A DNA stretch of 64,000 nucleotides from Desulfitobacterium metallireducens DSM 15288 (GCF_000231405.2 NZ_CP007032.1:1984001-2048000); one strand, 5' to 3'; numbered from the stretch's first letter, positions 25,662-34,670 are shown. Made by a program: numbers and translations. The notes: generated by a model not told the origin, from the letters alone.

Positions 25662-27647
25662 TTGTTGAATACACAGGAAGAAGTCCTTGAAGCTTGGAAA
25701 ACGTTTATTGCACGTGGAATTATTTTAGAAGACAAAGTGAGACCTGAAATTGCTCGCTCCTGGGAGCGATGCAAAGCGAATGGAATGGACCCATGGTCTT
25801 TAGATTTTCCGATATATTCCCAATCACTCTTAAAGGAAAAGAGAACCAAATATGCTCAATTACTAACTCTTTCCGGACCTATTATGAACTTTCTTTTAAC
25901 CTTGTTAGATTGCAATATATCGATTTGCAATCTTGAGGGCTTTGTTTTTGAATTAATTACTCCGCTTAAGCATTATCCAAGATCTTTGGGTACCTATGCC
26001 AACGAATTTACCAGTGGTAACGGCGCCGTCACGATCGCTCTGAACGAAAAAATTGCTTTCCGAACGGATGGGTTCGAGCACTACCGAATGGTTTCCCAAA
26101 CTTATTCCGATGTTAGCGTACCTATTCACTCTAATAGCATAATGATCGGGGCACTTAATGCCGTAAATCCTTTCAGCTGTCTCCCCAACCAAGCCCTTCC
26201 GATGATCATTGCTGCTGATAAAATCCTGGAGAACTTACTTGATCACAATGAGGGAAAATTCAAGCCATTTATAGACTCTAAATCTTTTCAGGAAATGATC
26301 GACTGCAGTTCCCTATTTGTTATCGTTATAAATCAGGAAGGAGTTGTTCTCGCCGAAAACCTGGCATCAGAACAACTTTGGGATCCTATTCTCTTAAAAA
26401 ATAAATCCTTTGAAAATTCCTTGATTTATAAAGGGGATCTTTCCCTCCTTTTGGATAAAGATACCCAGAACGTCAACCAACGAGATTTTCTAATTAAAGA
26501 ATTAACGACGAGTAAAAAGCAATCTTATCTTCACTGTGTTCTTCTTAGAAAAAACAGAATTCTGCTTCCAAACGGAGATATCTACTCGGTACTTGTCTTC
26601 GACCCTTTCTCCGCAAAAGATGAAACAGGGAATCCCTGCAATTTCTCTTCAAAACCTCCAAAATATTGCAAACCAACACTTCCTAAAGATGTTGACTATA
26701 TCGGGGAAAGTCCCGCCTGGACTAAAGTCGATCGCATGATTCACAAAACAGCGCAGTTTCCCTCTAATGTTCTTCTTCAAGGAGAGACAGGAACGGGTAA
26801 GGAAGTTGTCGCTAAAGCCATACATCGCATAAGTCAGCGTAAAGGCAGCTTCGTCGCCATTAACTGTGGAGCACTCCCCAAGGAACTTCTTCAGAGTGAA
26901 CTTTTCGGATATGAAGAAGGAGCTTTTACTGGGGCACGAACCCATGGTTCAATTGGAAAATTTGAGCATGCTCATGAAGGTACCTTGCTTCTTGATGAAA
27001 TTGGTGAAATGCCATTAGACATGCAGGTCGCTCTCTTAAGATTTCTGCAAGAGCGAACGATTACCCGGATCAATTCAACAAAATCTAAAAAAGTAGATGT
27101 ACGGATCATCGCAGCGACCAATAAAAATATGGCTGAACTTGTTAAGGCCGGTCAATTTAGACAAGATCTTTATTATCGGCTGAATGTCATCGAAATTGAA
27201 CTTCCCCCACTTCGGGAACGGAAAAGTGACATCCCCCTTTTGGCGAACTACTTTATATCGGAACTATCTAAACAGTTGAAAATGCAGCCGAAAGAAATCA
27301 GTGATGATGCCTTAAAAATCCTTTGTCAGTATAATTGGCCGGGCAATGTCAGAGAATTAAAAAATGTCATTGAAAAAGCCATGATCTTATCCGAAGACGA
27401 GCAGATTTCTTCGGAAATTTTATCCGAATATATATTACATTGGGCTCCTGATTCTTCTTCCTCCAAAGATGAGGACTCAGTAGAAAAGCTCTCTGAACGA
27501 GATCATATTATTCAGCTCTTAGAAAAAACTAATGGCAATATTTTTCAAACGGCTAAAGCTCTAAATATCGCTCGTAATACGCTCTATCGTAAGATAGAGA
27601 AGCTGAATATTAAAATTAAAACTTCAGCCCTTAAGGACAGCAAGTAA
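25662..27647 (+). CDS. AcoR-type sigma-54-dependent transcriptional activator
   Basis: A 661-residue enhancer-binding protein. The N-terminus (IARSWERCKANGMDPWSL) and a GAF-type sensor domain (about residues 60-190) match the AcoR/DhaR group, which responds to small substrates. The AAA+ domain has Walker A GETGTGKE (about 373), the sigma-54-contact loop GAFTGAR (about 421) and LLDEIGEMP (about 442). A Fis-type helix-turn-helix (GNIFQTAKALNIARNTLYRK) ends the protein. TTG is chosen because GGAGGTG lies six bases upstream. It is the only regulator inside the island and the obvious candidate to bind elements A, B and C. Confidence 0.9.
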   Translation: MLNTQEEVLEAWKTFIARGIILEDKVRPEIARSWERCKANGMDPWSLDFPIYSQSLLKEKRTKYAQLLTLSGPIMNFLLTLLDCNISICNLEGFVFELITPLKHYPRSLGTYANEFTSGNGAVTIALNEKIAFRTDGFEHYRMVSQTYSDVSVPIHSNSIMIGALNAVNPFSCLPNQALPMIIAADKILENLLDHNEGKFKPFIDSKSFQEMIDCSSLFVIVINQEGVVLAENLASEQLWDPILLKNKSFENSLIYKGDLSLLLDKDTQNVNQRDFLIKELTTSKKQSYLHCVLLRKNRILLPNGDIYSVLVFDPFSAKDETGNPCNFSSKPPKYCKPTLPKDVDYIGESPAWTKVDRMIHKTAQFPSNVLLQGETGTGKEVVAKAIHRISQRKGSFVAINCGALPKELLQSELFGYEEGAFTGARTHGSIGKFEHAHEGTLLLDEIGEMPLDMQVALLRFLQERTITRINSTKSKKVDVRIIAATNKNMAELVKAGQFRQDLYYRLNVIEIELPPLRERKSDIPLLANYFISELSKQLKMQPKEISDDALKILCQYNWPGNVRELKNVIEKAMILSEDEQISSEILSEYILHWAPDSSSSKDEDSVEKLSERDHIIQLLEKTNGNIFQTAKALNIARNTLYRKIEKLNIKIKTSALKDSK

Positions 27648-27731
27648 GGCTTGAAAATTCAAATGCGTAAGTAATCTTAAGTTAAAGCAAAGTAAGTTAA
27701 GCTACGCAAGCAAAAAACTTTGCATGCGAAA

Positions 27732-27770
27732 AAGGGGTGACCTAGAAGAACAACTTCCGGGTCACCCCTT
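27732..27770. terminator. Bidirectional terminator between activator and crotonase genes
   Basis: Perfect 11-bp arms, AAGGGGTGACC (27732-27742) and GGTCACCCCTT (27760-27770), enclose a 17-nt loop between two convergent genes, with an A-run on the left side giving a U-tract on the minus strand. Confidence 0.85.
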
Positions 27771-27788
27771 GGCTTAATACTTTGCTTC

Positions 27789-28550
27789 TTACTTCTTTGT
27801 GAATTTAGCAATGATTTCCTTGTATTCTGCAGTCTGTGTGCAAAAGGGTGATGCTGTCGATTCAGCATCCATAACCAGATTGAGCATAGGATTCATCGTA
27901 CTATTCGTAATCCCTTTCGTAATTTGGACTGACATGGCAGAAACAGTAGCAATCTCTTGTGCAAAAGCAATTGTTCCTTCTTCAAGTTCCTCGGCAGGGA
28001 GAATTTTATTGGCAAATCCCATTTTATAGGCTTCCTCGGCTCCAACAACCCGTCCGGTAAACCAAAGTTCCTTCGCACGATAGGGGCCGATGAGCTGGGG
28101 TAAAAACATCATGACTCCCATTTCAGGGATAATGCCCACCTTCAGAAAGTTAGATGTAAACTTAACACGCTCGGAAACATAGATAATATCGCAGGCTAAG
28201 GCCATACTCATGGCTCCGCCAACAGCCCAACCGTCAACCATGGCAATGACAGGTTTGCCAATTTGTTGTAGGGTTTGGATCGTACGGATATATTTTTTTA
28301 AGAGTTTTCGGCCTTGCTCAACGCTAAGCCCTTCTGGGCCGCCTTGCTTCAAGTCGCCACCCGCTGAAAAATTATCGCCTTCCCCCTTAAGGATAATCAC
28401 TCGTACTTCATCGTCAGCATCTAATTTCAGCAACGCATCACTTAAGAGATCCATCATGGGGCCACTAATGGCATTTTTTCTCTGGGGCTTATTTATCACT
28501 AAAAAAGCAATTCCGTCATTTCTTTTATTGACATAAATGTCTTCCATCAT
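27789..28550 (-). CDS. Crotonase-family enoyl-CoA isomerase-like protein
   Basis: The 253-residue crotonase has the oxyanion-hole segments NFSAGGDLKQG and DGWAVGGAMSMALACD. Aligning by eye to enoyl-CoA hydratase, both catalytic glutamates are replaced: the first falls on Ser in GGAMSMALACD, the second on Phe in FTSNFLKVG. An acid is instead present in GIIPEMG, where PaaG/ECI-type isomerases keep their catalytic Asp/Glu. I therefore favour double-bond isomerisation over hydration, unlike E. coli CaiD. It starts at ATG after AAAGGAG and is the last gene of the caiA1-OYE-crotonase operon. Confidence 0.8.
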   Translation of the reverse strand: MMEDIYVNKRNDGIAFLVINKPQRKNAISGPMMDLLSDALLKLDADDEVRVIILKGEGDNFSAGGDLKQGGPEGLSVEQGRKLLKKYIRTIQTLQQIGKPVIAMVDGWAVGGAMSMALACDIIYVSERVKFTSNFLKVGIIPEMGVMMFLPQLIGPYRAKELWFTGRVVGAEEAYKMGFANKILPAEELEEGTIAFAQEIATVSAMSVQITKGITNSTMNPMLNLVMDAESTASPFCTQTAEYKEIIAKFTKK

Positions 28551-28594
28551 TTGATATCTCCTTTAAAAAAGTTGAAGATTTCTAAAACAAAGCA

Positions 28595-30649
28595 TTAAAT
28601 TTGGCTGGCAGCCAGATAACCCGCTTTAGTTGCATCTGCCATTCTTGCAGGATTGGTGCAATCACCGACAACATAGAGTTCTTTAATGCTGTGCATTAAG
28701 GAATCCGCTAAATCCATATTTTTATCAAAGCCTAAGGTAATCGCTACTGTATCGACATTGTAGAAAACCTCTGAGCCATCTTCATGGACGACCTTTACAC
28801 CCTGATTCGTGATTTCTTTAACCTTAGTCAGGGGTTCCAACGTGACGTGCGGAGATTTTTTAAAGGCAGACGTAATATGGAAACGGTCACTGCCGCCCAC
28901 ATCATGGCCAATTTTTTTGTGGTCGTCGATGATCACCAAATCTCGGTCGTGGTGCATCATTTCTTTTCCCAGCTCACAGCCAGGCAACCCACCGCCGATG
29001 ATTGCAATTTTTTTGCCGAGAGGCCAAGGGAACTTCGCCATAAAGGTCCGAGCTAAGTCTGGCGTATAGAAGAATTTGAGGAACACAGATCCGCAATTCC
29101 ACATCACCTTATTGACTATTCCCGGTTTTTGCGGCGGTTTGCCATTCAACATTTCCAAGAAATCATGGGATTTGATTACATTCCCGCCGCCTGCTCCGGG
29201 GACATCAAGATCAACCGGATGTCCACCGATTGCGACCACAACCGCATCCGGCTTCACGCTTTTCACTAATTCCGGGGTAACGGTCGTATTGAGCTCTACT
29301 TTTATTTCAGGATGTTTTCTGAGAATCGTTTTATAGTACGTATTTAAGCGATCATAAATCGGACTGAAAATCGAACTCATGACCAAACAACCGCCGACAC
29401 GGGGTCCACGTTCATAAATCGTAACCTGATGCCCTCTTCGGGCAGCAGTAACCGCAGCTGAGAAGCCTCCTGGGCCGCTTCCGATGACCATAACCTTTTT
29501 TGCCTTATTCGTTTTTGTAATCAGAGGCTTTTCCAGTTCTTCCCCTAAATGGGGATTGACTCCGCAATAGTTCAGGGGTTTTGCTTGGCTGATCACATCA
29601 TCTAAGCAACGGCAGCAGCAGATGCATCGATTAATATCCTCAGGCCGGCCCTCGACTACCTTGTTTGCAAATTCAGGATCAGCGATATTGTATCTTAGAC
29701 CTCCAATGATATCGGCTTTTTTCTTTTGGAGAATTTCTTCCATCACATCAGGGTCTGTATTTCTGTAAGCCGTGGTAACAGGAATCGTGGCTACTGTTTT
29801 AATTTTTTCGGAAATCCAAGACCAATAGCCATCCTGAATATCCTTGGTCGTGAGAGGAACTGAGGTTTCATGCCAGCCAGGTGCCAAGTTATGCAATGCG
29901 GCCCCGGCTTTTTCTAAAATGGTTACAATTTTTAAGGATTCTTCCATCTCCAGGCTGCCTTTAATAAAATCAACAGGCGACCAGCGCACCAGAATGGTAA
30001 AATCTTGACCGCAGGCTTTTTTAATTTCTGTCATAACTTCAACCGTAAGTCGACAGCGATTTTCCAGGCTGCCACCGTATTCATCGGTCCGGTCATTGGT
30101 CGCAGGTGACATGAAACGGTTTAAAATACCCCCGACACCGGCCATGACCTCAACCCCGTCCCAGCCCGCATTTTGCAGCGTAACAGCACACTGAACCACA
30201 TTTTTCTTAAAGGTCTCGATGTGTTCCTTCGTCATAGGGTTCGGGATCAATTTCGATATTGTTTTCGTCGATGGACCCCAGTATTCTTCGTCAGCATCCG
30301 GAGTGGGTTTCCAATCATGGACGGCATAAGGCTGCCCAATGATCAATCCGCCGTGCTTTTGAACGCGCTCAGCCATAGCTCTTAGATACGGAAGATGCTC
30401 ATTTGAAAAACCCAAGGGCAAGGGATGGAGGTGTCCAGTGACTATCCTGGGATAAAAGGCAATCGTTTGACAAATCAAAGCCGTTCCGCCAGCAGCTCTT
30501 TCTTCTAAATAGTTTAACAACCGTTGAGTCGGAACCCCTTCATTGGTGACATATCCATGACCTGGCGACATGGAGGTCGTCATCATTCGATTCCTCATGG
30601 TGAGGCTTCCGACTTTAATCGGAGAGCTTAGTATCGGAAATTGAGTCAT
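28595..30649 (-). CDS. Old-Yellow-Enzyme/2,4-dienoyl-CoA reductase-like Fe-S flavoprotein
   Basis: This 684-residue NADH:flavin oxidoreductase has three parts. First comes an FMN-binding TIM barrel (residues 1 to about 340: VGSLTMRNRMMTTSMSPGHG, NAGWDGVEVMAGVGGILNRF). A [4Fe-4S] cysteine cluster follows (CICCCRCLDDV ... CGVNP, about 340-365). FAD and NAD(P) folds come last (MVIGSGPGGFSAAV about 385, IAIIGGGLPGCELG about 548). This matches 2,4-dienoyl-CoA reductase, trimethylamine dehydrogenase and the BaiCD/BaiH enoate reductases. It presumably reduces or oxidises a conjugated enoyl-CoA of the pathway. It lies between the CaiA-like and crotonase genes with 30-45 nt gaps. Confidence 0.86.
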   Translation of the reverse strand: MTQFPILSSPIKVGSLTMRNRMMTTSMSPGHGYVTNEGVPTQRLLNYLEERAAGGTALICQTIAFYPRIVTGHLHPLPLGFSNEHLPYLRAMAERVQKHGGLIIGQPYAVHDWKPTPDADEEYWGPSTKTISKLIPNPMTKEHIETFKKNVVQCAVTLQNAGWDGVEVMAGVGGILNRFMSPATNDRTDEYGGSLENRCRLTVEVMTEIKKACGQDFTILVRWSPVDFIKGSLEMEESLKIVTILEKAGAALHNLAPGWHETSVPLTTKDIQDGYWSWISEKIKTVATIPVTTAYRNTDPDVMEEILQKKKADIIGGLRYNIADPEFANKVVEGRPEDINRCICCCRCLDDVISQAKPLNYCGVNPHLGEELEKPLITKTNKAKKVMVIGSGPGGFSAAVTAARRGHQVTIYERGPRVGGCLVMSSIFSPIYDRLNTYYKTILRKHPEIKVELNTTVTPELVKSVKPDAVVVAIGGHPVDLDVPGAGGGNVIKSHDFLEMLNGKPPQKPGIVNKVMWNCGSVFLKFFYTPDLARTFMAKFPWPLGKKIAIIGGGLPGCELGKEMMHHDRDLVIIDDHKKIGHDVGGSDRFHITSAFKKSPHVTLEPLTKVKEITNQGVKVVHEDGSEVFYNVDTVAITLGFDKNMDLADSLMHSIKELYVVGDCTNPARMADATKAGYLAASQI

Positions 30650-30679
30650 TATTATCCCTCCACTTTCTTTATTTTATTC

Positions 30680-31831
30680 CTACTTATATTGTTTTAAGAT
30701 GGCTCGTCCGGCAGCATGAATCATAACCTCATCAGTACCGCCGCCAATTCTAAAGACCCGAGCATCAACCCATAATCTTGAAATTCGGCAATCGGTTGTA
30801 TAGCCAATTCCACCCATAATTTGCAATGCATCATCAATGACTTCGTTGGCAGACTGAGCACAGTAGAGTTTGGATAACGCTGAAGAAATTTGAACCGGGA
30901 GACCGTTATCAATTTCCCAAGCACATTTATAAACCATGTTCTTCATATTTTCGATTTTAATTTTCATATACGTAAGTTTCTCTTGAATAAGCTGTTGACT
31001 GCCGATGGTCTTACCGAATTGAACGCGTTGATTAGCATAACGCGCTGCATCTTCAAAAGCACATTCTGCATAACCTAAGACCGATGCTGCCATTAAGAGG
31101 CGTTCCACTTCAAAGTTAATCAAAACCTGCATAAAGCCATTACCTTCAACCCCAACGAGATCCTTTTCCTCGACTTCGACATTTTCGAGGTAGACTTCAC
31201 ACGTATCCATCATATGCCAGCCGATTTTTTTCAGTCTTTCGACTTTGATACCTGGTGCATTCATCGGAACCCACCACATCGAAAACGCATTGCGCTTGTC
31301 CGCATCCCCAACTTCCTCGGAATTACGGGTCATACAAAGCATATAGGGTGCTGTTAAAGCATTACTCATAAAGGTTTTATGGCCGTTAATATAGATTTTG
31401 CCATTTTTACGCGTATGGGTTGCCGCAATCGCGCTACTATCAGAGCCGGCCTGAGGCTCGGTAAAGCCCAAGACAAAGGCAACATTCCCTTGTTGAACCT
31501 CTCTCATGGTATCCGCTATTTGCTCTTCAGAGCCAAATTCCAACATGTCTGCGATCGACAAAGCCTGTCCAAATACAAAATGAGGGCCGCCATTTTTGGT
31601 GATTTCTTCAGCAACCAGCATCAAAGTCATCGTATCTACTGGAGTACCGCCATATTCCTCAGGAACGCCTAACATACCAAATCCATTTTCTGATAACGCT
31701 TGGATAAACTTTTTCGGAGACTCGCCTTTCTCATTGCATTCTTTCATATATTCTTCCGTACAATCTCTAGCCATAATCTCCCTAAGGCTCTCCAATAATA
31801 ATTCTTGTTCTTCTGTCATTCTAAAATCCAT
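30680..31831 (-). CDS. CaiA-like acyl-CoA dehydrogenase/reductase, copy 1
   Basis: A 383-residue acyl-CoA dehydrogenase resembling CaiA, the crotonobetainyl-CoA reductase. It shares with CaiA the CAFEDAARYANQRVQFG segment, QLIQEKLTYMKIKIENMKNM, and a C-terminal GGGTDEVM where most dehydrogenases carry YEGT. TEPQAGSDSSAI contacts FAD. ETF-linked enzymes of this type run as reductases when driven by FixABCX. By eye it differs from copy 2 (36136-37287) at about 48 positions, roughly 87% identity. It is the first gene after sigma-54 promoter B. Confidence 0.88.
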   Translation of the reverse strand: MDFRMTEEQELLLESLREIMARDCTEEYMKECNEKGESPKKFIQALSENGFGMLGVPEEYGGTPVDTMTLMLVAEEITKNGGPHFVFGQALSIADMLEFGSEEQIADTMREVQQGNVAFVLGFTEPQAGSDSSAIAATHTRKNGKIYINGHKTFMSNALTAPYMLCMTRNSEEVGDADKRNAFSMWWVPMNAPGIKVERLKKIGWHMMDTCEVYLENVEVEEKDLVGVEGNGFMQVLINFEVERLLMAASVLGYAECAFEDAARYANQRVQFGKTIGSQQLIQEKLTYMKIKIENMKNMVYKCAWEIDNGLPVQISSALSKLYCAQSANEVIDDALQIMGGIGYTTDCRISRLWVDARVFRIGGGTDEVMIHAAGRAILKQYK

Positions 31832-31913
31832 GAATAATTCCCCCTATAAATATACTTTTATAAAAATGAAGTTTTGCTTCAAAGGAATCTTTTTGATCCC
31901 CTACTTTAAATAT

Positions 31914-31930
31914 AGCAATACTCATGCCAA
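31914..31930 (-). promoter_or_regulatory. Sigma-54 promoter B (caiA1-OYE-crotonase operon)
   Basis: On the minus strand TTGGCATGAGTATTGCT has GG and GC ten bases apart and is identical to promoter A except for the final base. It lies 82 bases upstream of the caiA1 start codon. Confidence 0.9.
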
Positions 31931-31986
31931 GTTCCTCTGAAAAGGAAAGCCCTCTATTTACAGGGTTTCATTGCCCTCAGATTTTC

Positions 31987-32043
31987 TATGTGATTGTAAT
32001 CTTGTTCACTTTGCTGAACAACCTGTTCAGTCGAGTGTTAGAT
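31987..32043. promoter_or_regulatory. Upstream activating element B
   Basis: The order of blocks is TATGTGA-TTGTAAT, a perfect TTGTTCA-CTTTGC-TGAACAA dyad (32002-32021), a third half-site TGTTCA, then GTGTTAGAT. It starts 57 bp upstream of promoter B. The terminator of the preceding operon abuts it at 32051. Confidence 0.8.
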
Positions 32044-32050
32044 AAAGAAT

Positions 32051-32075
32051 AAGCTCCCGATTATTTCAGGAGCTT
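32051..32075 (-). terminator. Terminator after CaiB-like copy 2
   Basis: AAGCTCC (32051-32057) and GGAGCTT (32069-32075) form a 7-bp stem, followed on the minus strand by ATTCTTTA, a modest U-rich tail. It lies 22 nt after the stop codon of the 32097 gene. Confidence 0.6.
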
Positions 32076-32096
32076 TACCCTAAAATTTCAATCCAT

Positions 32097-33338
32097 TCAT
32101 TTGCTTTCAAAATAATCCCGTTTTCCTAATTTTCCTTCAGCATACATTTTGTCAATCATCTCTTGAGGAATGCCCAGCTCTTCCAAAATATCTTGATTAT
32201 CCATCCCGATATTAGGCGCACCCCGCCAAATCTGACCGGGGTTATTTTTAATTTTAGGTACGACATTTACACCGGGGATTTGCGTTTCCCCATCCGCAGC
32301 GGTCCAAGTCGTAAAGACCTCACGTGCCTTGTAGTGGGGATGATTGACAGCATCCTCATAGTTAAGCAAACGGGAACATGGAACGCCATTCGATGTCAAA
32401 AGAGCCTCTGCCTCTTCTGCTGTATGTTCAGCACAGAATTTTTGAATTGCGTCTTCTACAATTTTCGCAGCAGTTGTATCGACGGGAACAAAGGAGGAAC
32501 CTTCAGGAATAAGCTCTGTACCGTACTCTACGCCAAGGACAGGCAATCCTTTTTGCAATACTCCAGGATTTAAAAGAAGCATATAAATTTCGTTGCCATC
32601 TTTGCAGGAATACGTTCCGTATCCAGCACAAATTCTACTATGATTACCCTCTTTAATATAATCTAGACCATAACGCAGGTAATCGGTCGGATAATTGGCC
32701 TGAATGCGCATCATCAGTTCATATTGAGCAAGGTCAAGACTTTCCCCTTTCCCCGTTTCATTGCGTTTAAGCAAAGCAGCAAGCGTCAATCCAAAAGCAT
32801 AAAAGGAGGCAGTATAATCTCCTGGAAAAGGCATCGCCGGTGCTGAAGGCTGACCTGGCATACCGTTCATTCTCATAACACAGCCAAAAGCCTGAGCAAT
32901 CGGATCATAACTTGCCCGATTCACATATTCCTGGATTCCAGTTTGCCCAAACCCGGAGATATGGGCAATGACGAGCTTAGGGTTACGTTCCCATAAAGCT
33001 TCGTCGCTCAAACCCATTTTCTCATAGCGACCGCCAATTGATGCTTCAATAAGAACATCCGCTGTTTCTAAAAGCTTTAGAAAAACTTCTTTCCCCTCGT
33101 TTTTTGTATAATTCATAGCCAAGCTGCGCATATTTCGGCGGTCCTGCTGCCAGCTACCGCTTTTACGGGCAACACGGCCTGCATCAACATTGGTGGGATG
33201 TTCAATCCAAATCACATCTGCACCATTTTCTGCATACAATTCACCGGCAAAAGGTGCAGCTACAGAAGCGCCCATCATGACCACACGATAACCGGACAAC
33301 ATTCCAAACTTCGGCATTTGGGTCGTTATTCCCATCAT
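32097..33338 (-). CDS. CaiB/BaiF-type CoA-transferase, copy 2
   Basis: This 413-residue family III CoA-transferase keeps the family blocks GASVAAPFAGELYAENGADVIW, NPKLVIAHISGFGQTG, RASYDPIAQAF and the catalytic aspartate in GKGESLDLAQYELM. The C-terminal block is NPGQIWRGAPNIGMDNQDIL. It is homologous to copy 1 but clearly diverged, so substrate roles may differ. The start ATG follows AGAGGGATAAG. It lies downstream of the TIGR03084-like gene and ends just before element B. The collapsed copy at 34266 resembles this copy at both ends. Confidence 0.87.
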   Translation of the reverse strand: MMGITTQMPKFGMLSGYRVVMMGASVAAPFAGELYAENGADVIWIEHPTNVDAGRVARKSGSWQQDRRNMRSLAMNYTKNEGKEVFLKLLETADVLIEASIGGRYEKMGLSDEALWERNPKLVIAHISGFGQTGIQEYVNRASYDPIAQAFGCVMRMNGMPGQPSAPAMPFPGDYTASFYAFGLTLAALLKRNETGKGESLDLAQYELMMRIQANYPTDYLRYGLDYIKEGNHSRICAGYGTYSCKDGNEIYMLLLNPGVLQKGLPVLGVEYGTELIPEGSSFVPVDTTAAKIVEDAIQKFCAEHTAEEAEALLTSNGVPCSRLLNYEDAVNHPHYKAREVFTTWTAADGETQIPGVNVVPKIKNNPGQIWRGAPNIGMDNQDILEELGIPQEMIDKMYAEGKLGKRDYFESK

Positions 33339-33411
33339 CTTATCCCTCTTTCATCATAAATCTCTAAATTTAATCCTTAAATTCTGCTACAAACTAACCT
33401 AACATCCAATA

Positions 33412-34194
33412 CTACCGTTGCCTTTTAGCCTTCGGCGCGGGATCAGCCCACCCTGCATACGTCTGAACGATTGACGCATAACGTCGAGCTTCTTCTCCTA
33501 CAACTTCTAACTCGGTATCCATCCAGTTTCTGCGGCGGATGGATACTAAAGCCCAATCTTTAGCACTGCCCTTTATATAATTTTCAGCCCCTTGATCCCC
33601 TTTTGCCCATATCTCACCCGATGGCAGTTTTAATTCTAAATAGATCGGCGTGTCAGGCATCTCGAGGTTGTTGATGCGGTAAGCATTCGGACGAGCTTGC
33701 CATGATAAAAATAATGTACTGGTAATGCGGTCTTTGACAATAGGATCCAATCCTAAAGCATCATAAATATCGACCGAGTGCGCCCATAATTCCATAAGAC
33801 GTGCGGAAGCAAGGGATTTGGCCGACATGGGCAGACCGGGTGCCCAGGGAACACGATCTTTTGGATTTTTATCATACAGCTGATTAACCAAACGAGTACG
33901 AACCTCACGCCACCAGCTTAGAACTTCAGGACCGGTCAGATGGTGAAACTTTGTTGCGCGAACATACTGATCCTGCCCGGATTCTACCTCTGAAAAAGAC
34001 ACTAAATCCTCAGCCTCACCTGCAATTAGCTTAGTTGCTGCATAATCAAAAAAAGCGATATGAATGATGGCATCTTTAATGTTCCACATTTCTACATCAG
34101 GGAGCGGCCTTTGCCATTGTTCATCGGTTAAATCATTCACTAACGCGTCGACTAAAGATTGCTCGGCAATAAAATCGTTAAGGATAGTTTTCAT
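33412..34194 (-). CDS. TIGR03084/DinB-like metal-binding protein
   Basis: The 260-residue product resembles the TIGR03084 group of the DinB/mycothiol maleylpyruvate isomerase fold: an N-terminal four-helix bundle (MWNIKDAIIHIAFFDYAATKL, LSWWREVRTRLVNQLY, ARLMELWAHSVDIYDALG) whose histidines could bind a metal, followed by a beta-rich SCP2-like C-terminal domain. Related genes in other bacteria often neighbour acyl-CoA dehydrogenases and CoA-transferases. The biochemical role is unknown; thiol-dependent isomerisation or hydrolysis of a pathway intermediate is a guess. ATG start with GAAAGGGGA upstream. Confidence 0.7.
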   Translation of the reverse strand: MKTILNDFIAEQSLVDALVNDLTDEQWQRPLPDVEMWNIKDAIIHIAFFDYAATKLIAGEAEDLVSFSEVESGQDQYVRATKFHHLTGPEVLSWWREVRTRLVNQLYDKNPKDRVPWAPGLPMSAKSLASARLMELWAHSVDIYDALGLDPIVKDRITSTLFLSWQARPNAYRINNLEMPDTPIYLELKLPSGEIWAKGDQGAENYIKGSAKDWALVSIRRRNWMDTELEVVGEEARRYASIVQTYAGWADPAPKAKRQR

Positions 34195-34234
34195 CGAAAA
34201 TCCCCTTTCTGTGTTAGCTTTATAGTTATTATTA

Positions 34235-34267
34235 TTTTTCTTTTTTTCTTTTTTTCTTTTTTTTCTT
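34235..34267. repeat. 33-nt homopyrimidine tract
   Basis: An uninterrupted run of T with occasional C (repeats of roughly CTTTTTTT) lies between the broken CaiB gene and the TIGR03084-like gene. On the coding strand it is an A/G-only leader about 40 nt upstream of the 34194 start. Slippage or structural effects are possible; no function can be assigned. Confidence 0.5.
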
Positions 34268-34594
34268 ATTTCACTGGCTTAAACTCTCTTTTTACGATCA
34301 CCTTGTGGCTGTAGAGTTCCTCGATTTCATCATCAGTTAGACCCAACTCGATAAAAATATCTTCATTGTCCATGCCTACACTTAGAGCACCTCTCCAGAT
34401 CTGTCCTGGATAGTTCTTCAATTTAGGAAATATATTTACATACAAGGAGTTTTGGCATTCTCGAGCATAATAACATCAGCACCCGCTTCTGCAAAAAGGG
34501 ATGCAGCCAAAGGACCAGCTATCGATGCTGTACAATGAACCACTCTAACTCCTGATAATAATCCAAATTGAGGGATATCAGATCGTTTTGCCAT
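34266..34594 (-). pseudogene. CaiB-type CoA-transferase collapsed by an internal deletion
   Basis: The first 52 codons (34436-34594) start at ATG after AAGGAG and read as a normal CaiB N-terminus (PQFGLLSGVRVV, AGPLAASLFAEAGADVIML), ending at a TAA. A second frame (34266-34439) carries 57 residues of a normal CaiB C-terminus (KLKNYPGQIWRGALSVGMDN, then REFKPVK) to a proper stop. About 300 central residues, including the catalytic aspartate, are missing, and the two halves are out of frame by two bases. The remnant cannot be a working transferase. The intact ribosome site and termini suggest a recent loss. Confidence 0.9.
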
Positions 34595-34617
34595 TTTTCT
34601 CCTTCTCTCTATCCTTC

Positions 34618-34659
34618 ACATTAAAATCAAGCCTCATCTTCCGGTCTTGATTTTAATGT
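34618..34659. repeat. Perfect 14-bp inverted repeat upstream of the CaiB remnant
   Basis: ACATTAAAATCAAG (34618-34631) and CTTGATTTTAATGT (34646-34659) pair perfectly around a 14-nt loop. It is one of three successive hairpins between the MFS stop and the CaiB remnant. No proper U-tract follows it on the minus strand, so an operator or remnant element end is as likely as a terminator. Confidence 0.55.
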
Positions 34660-34670
34660 TGCCTGATAGA

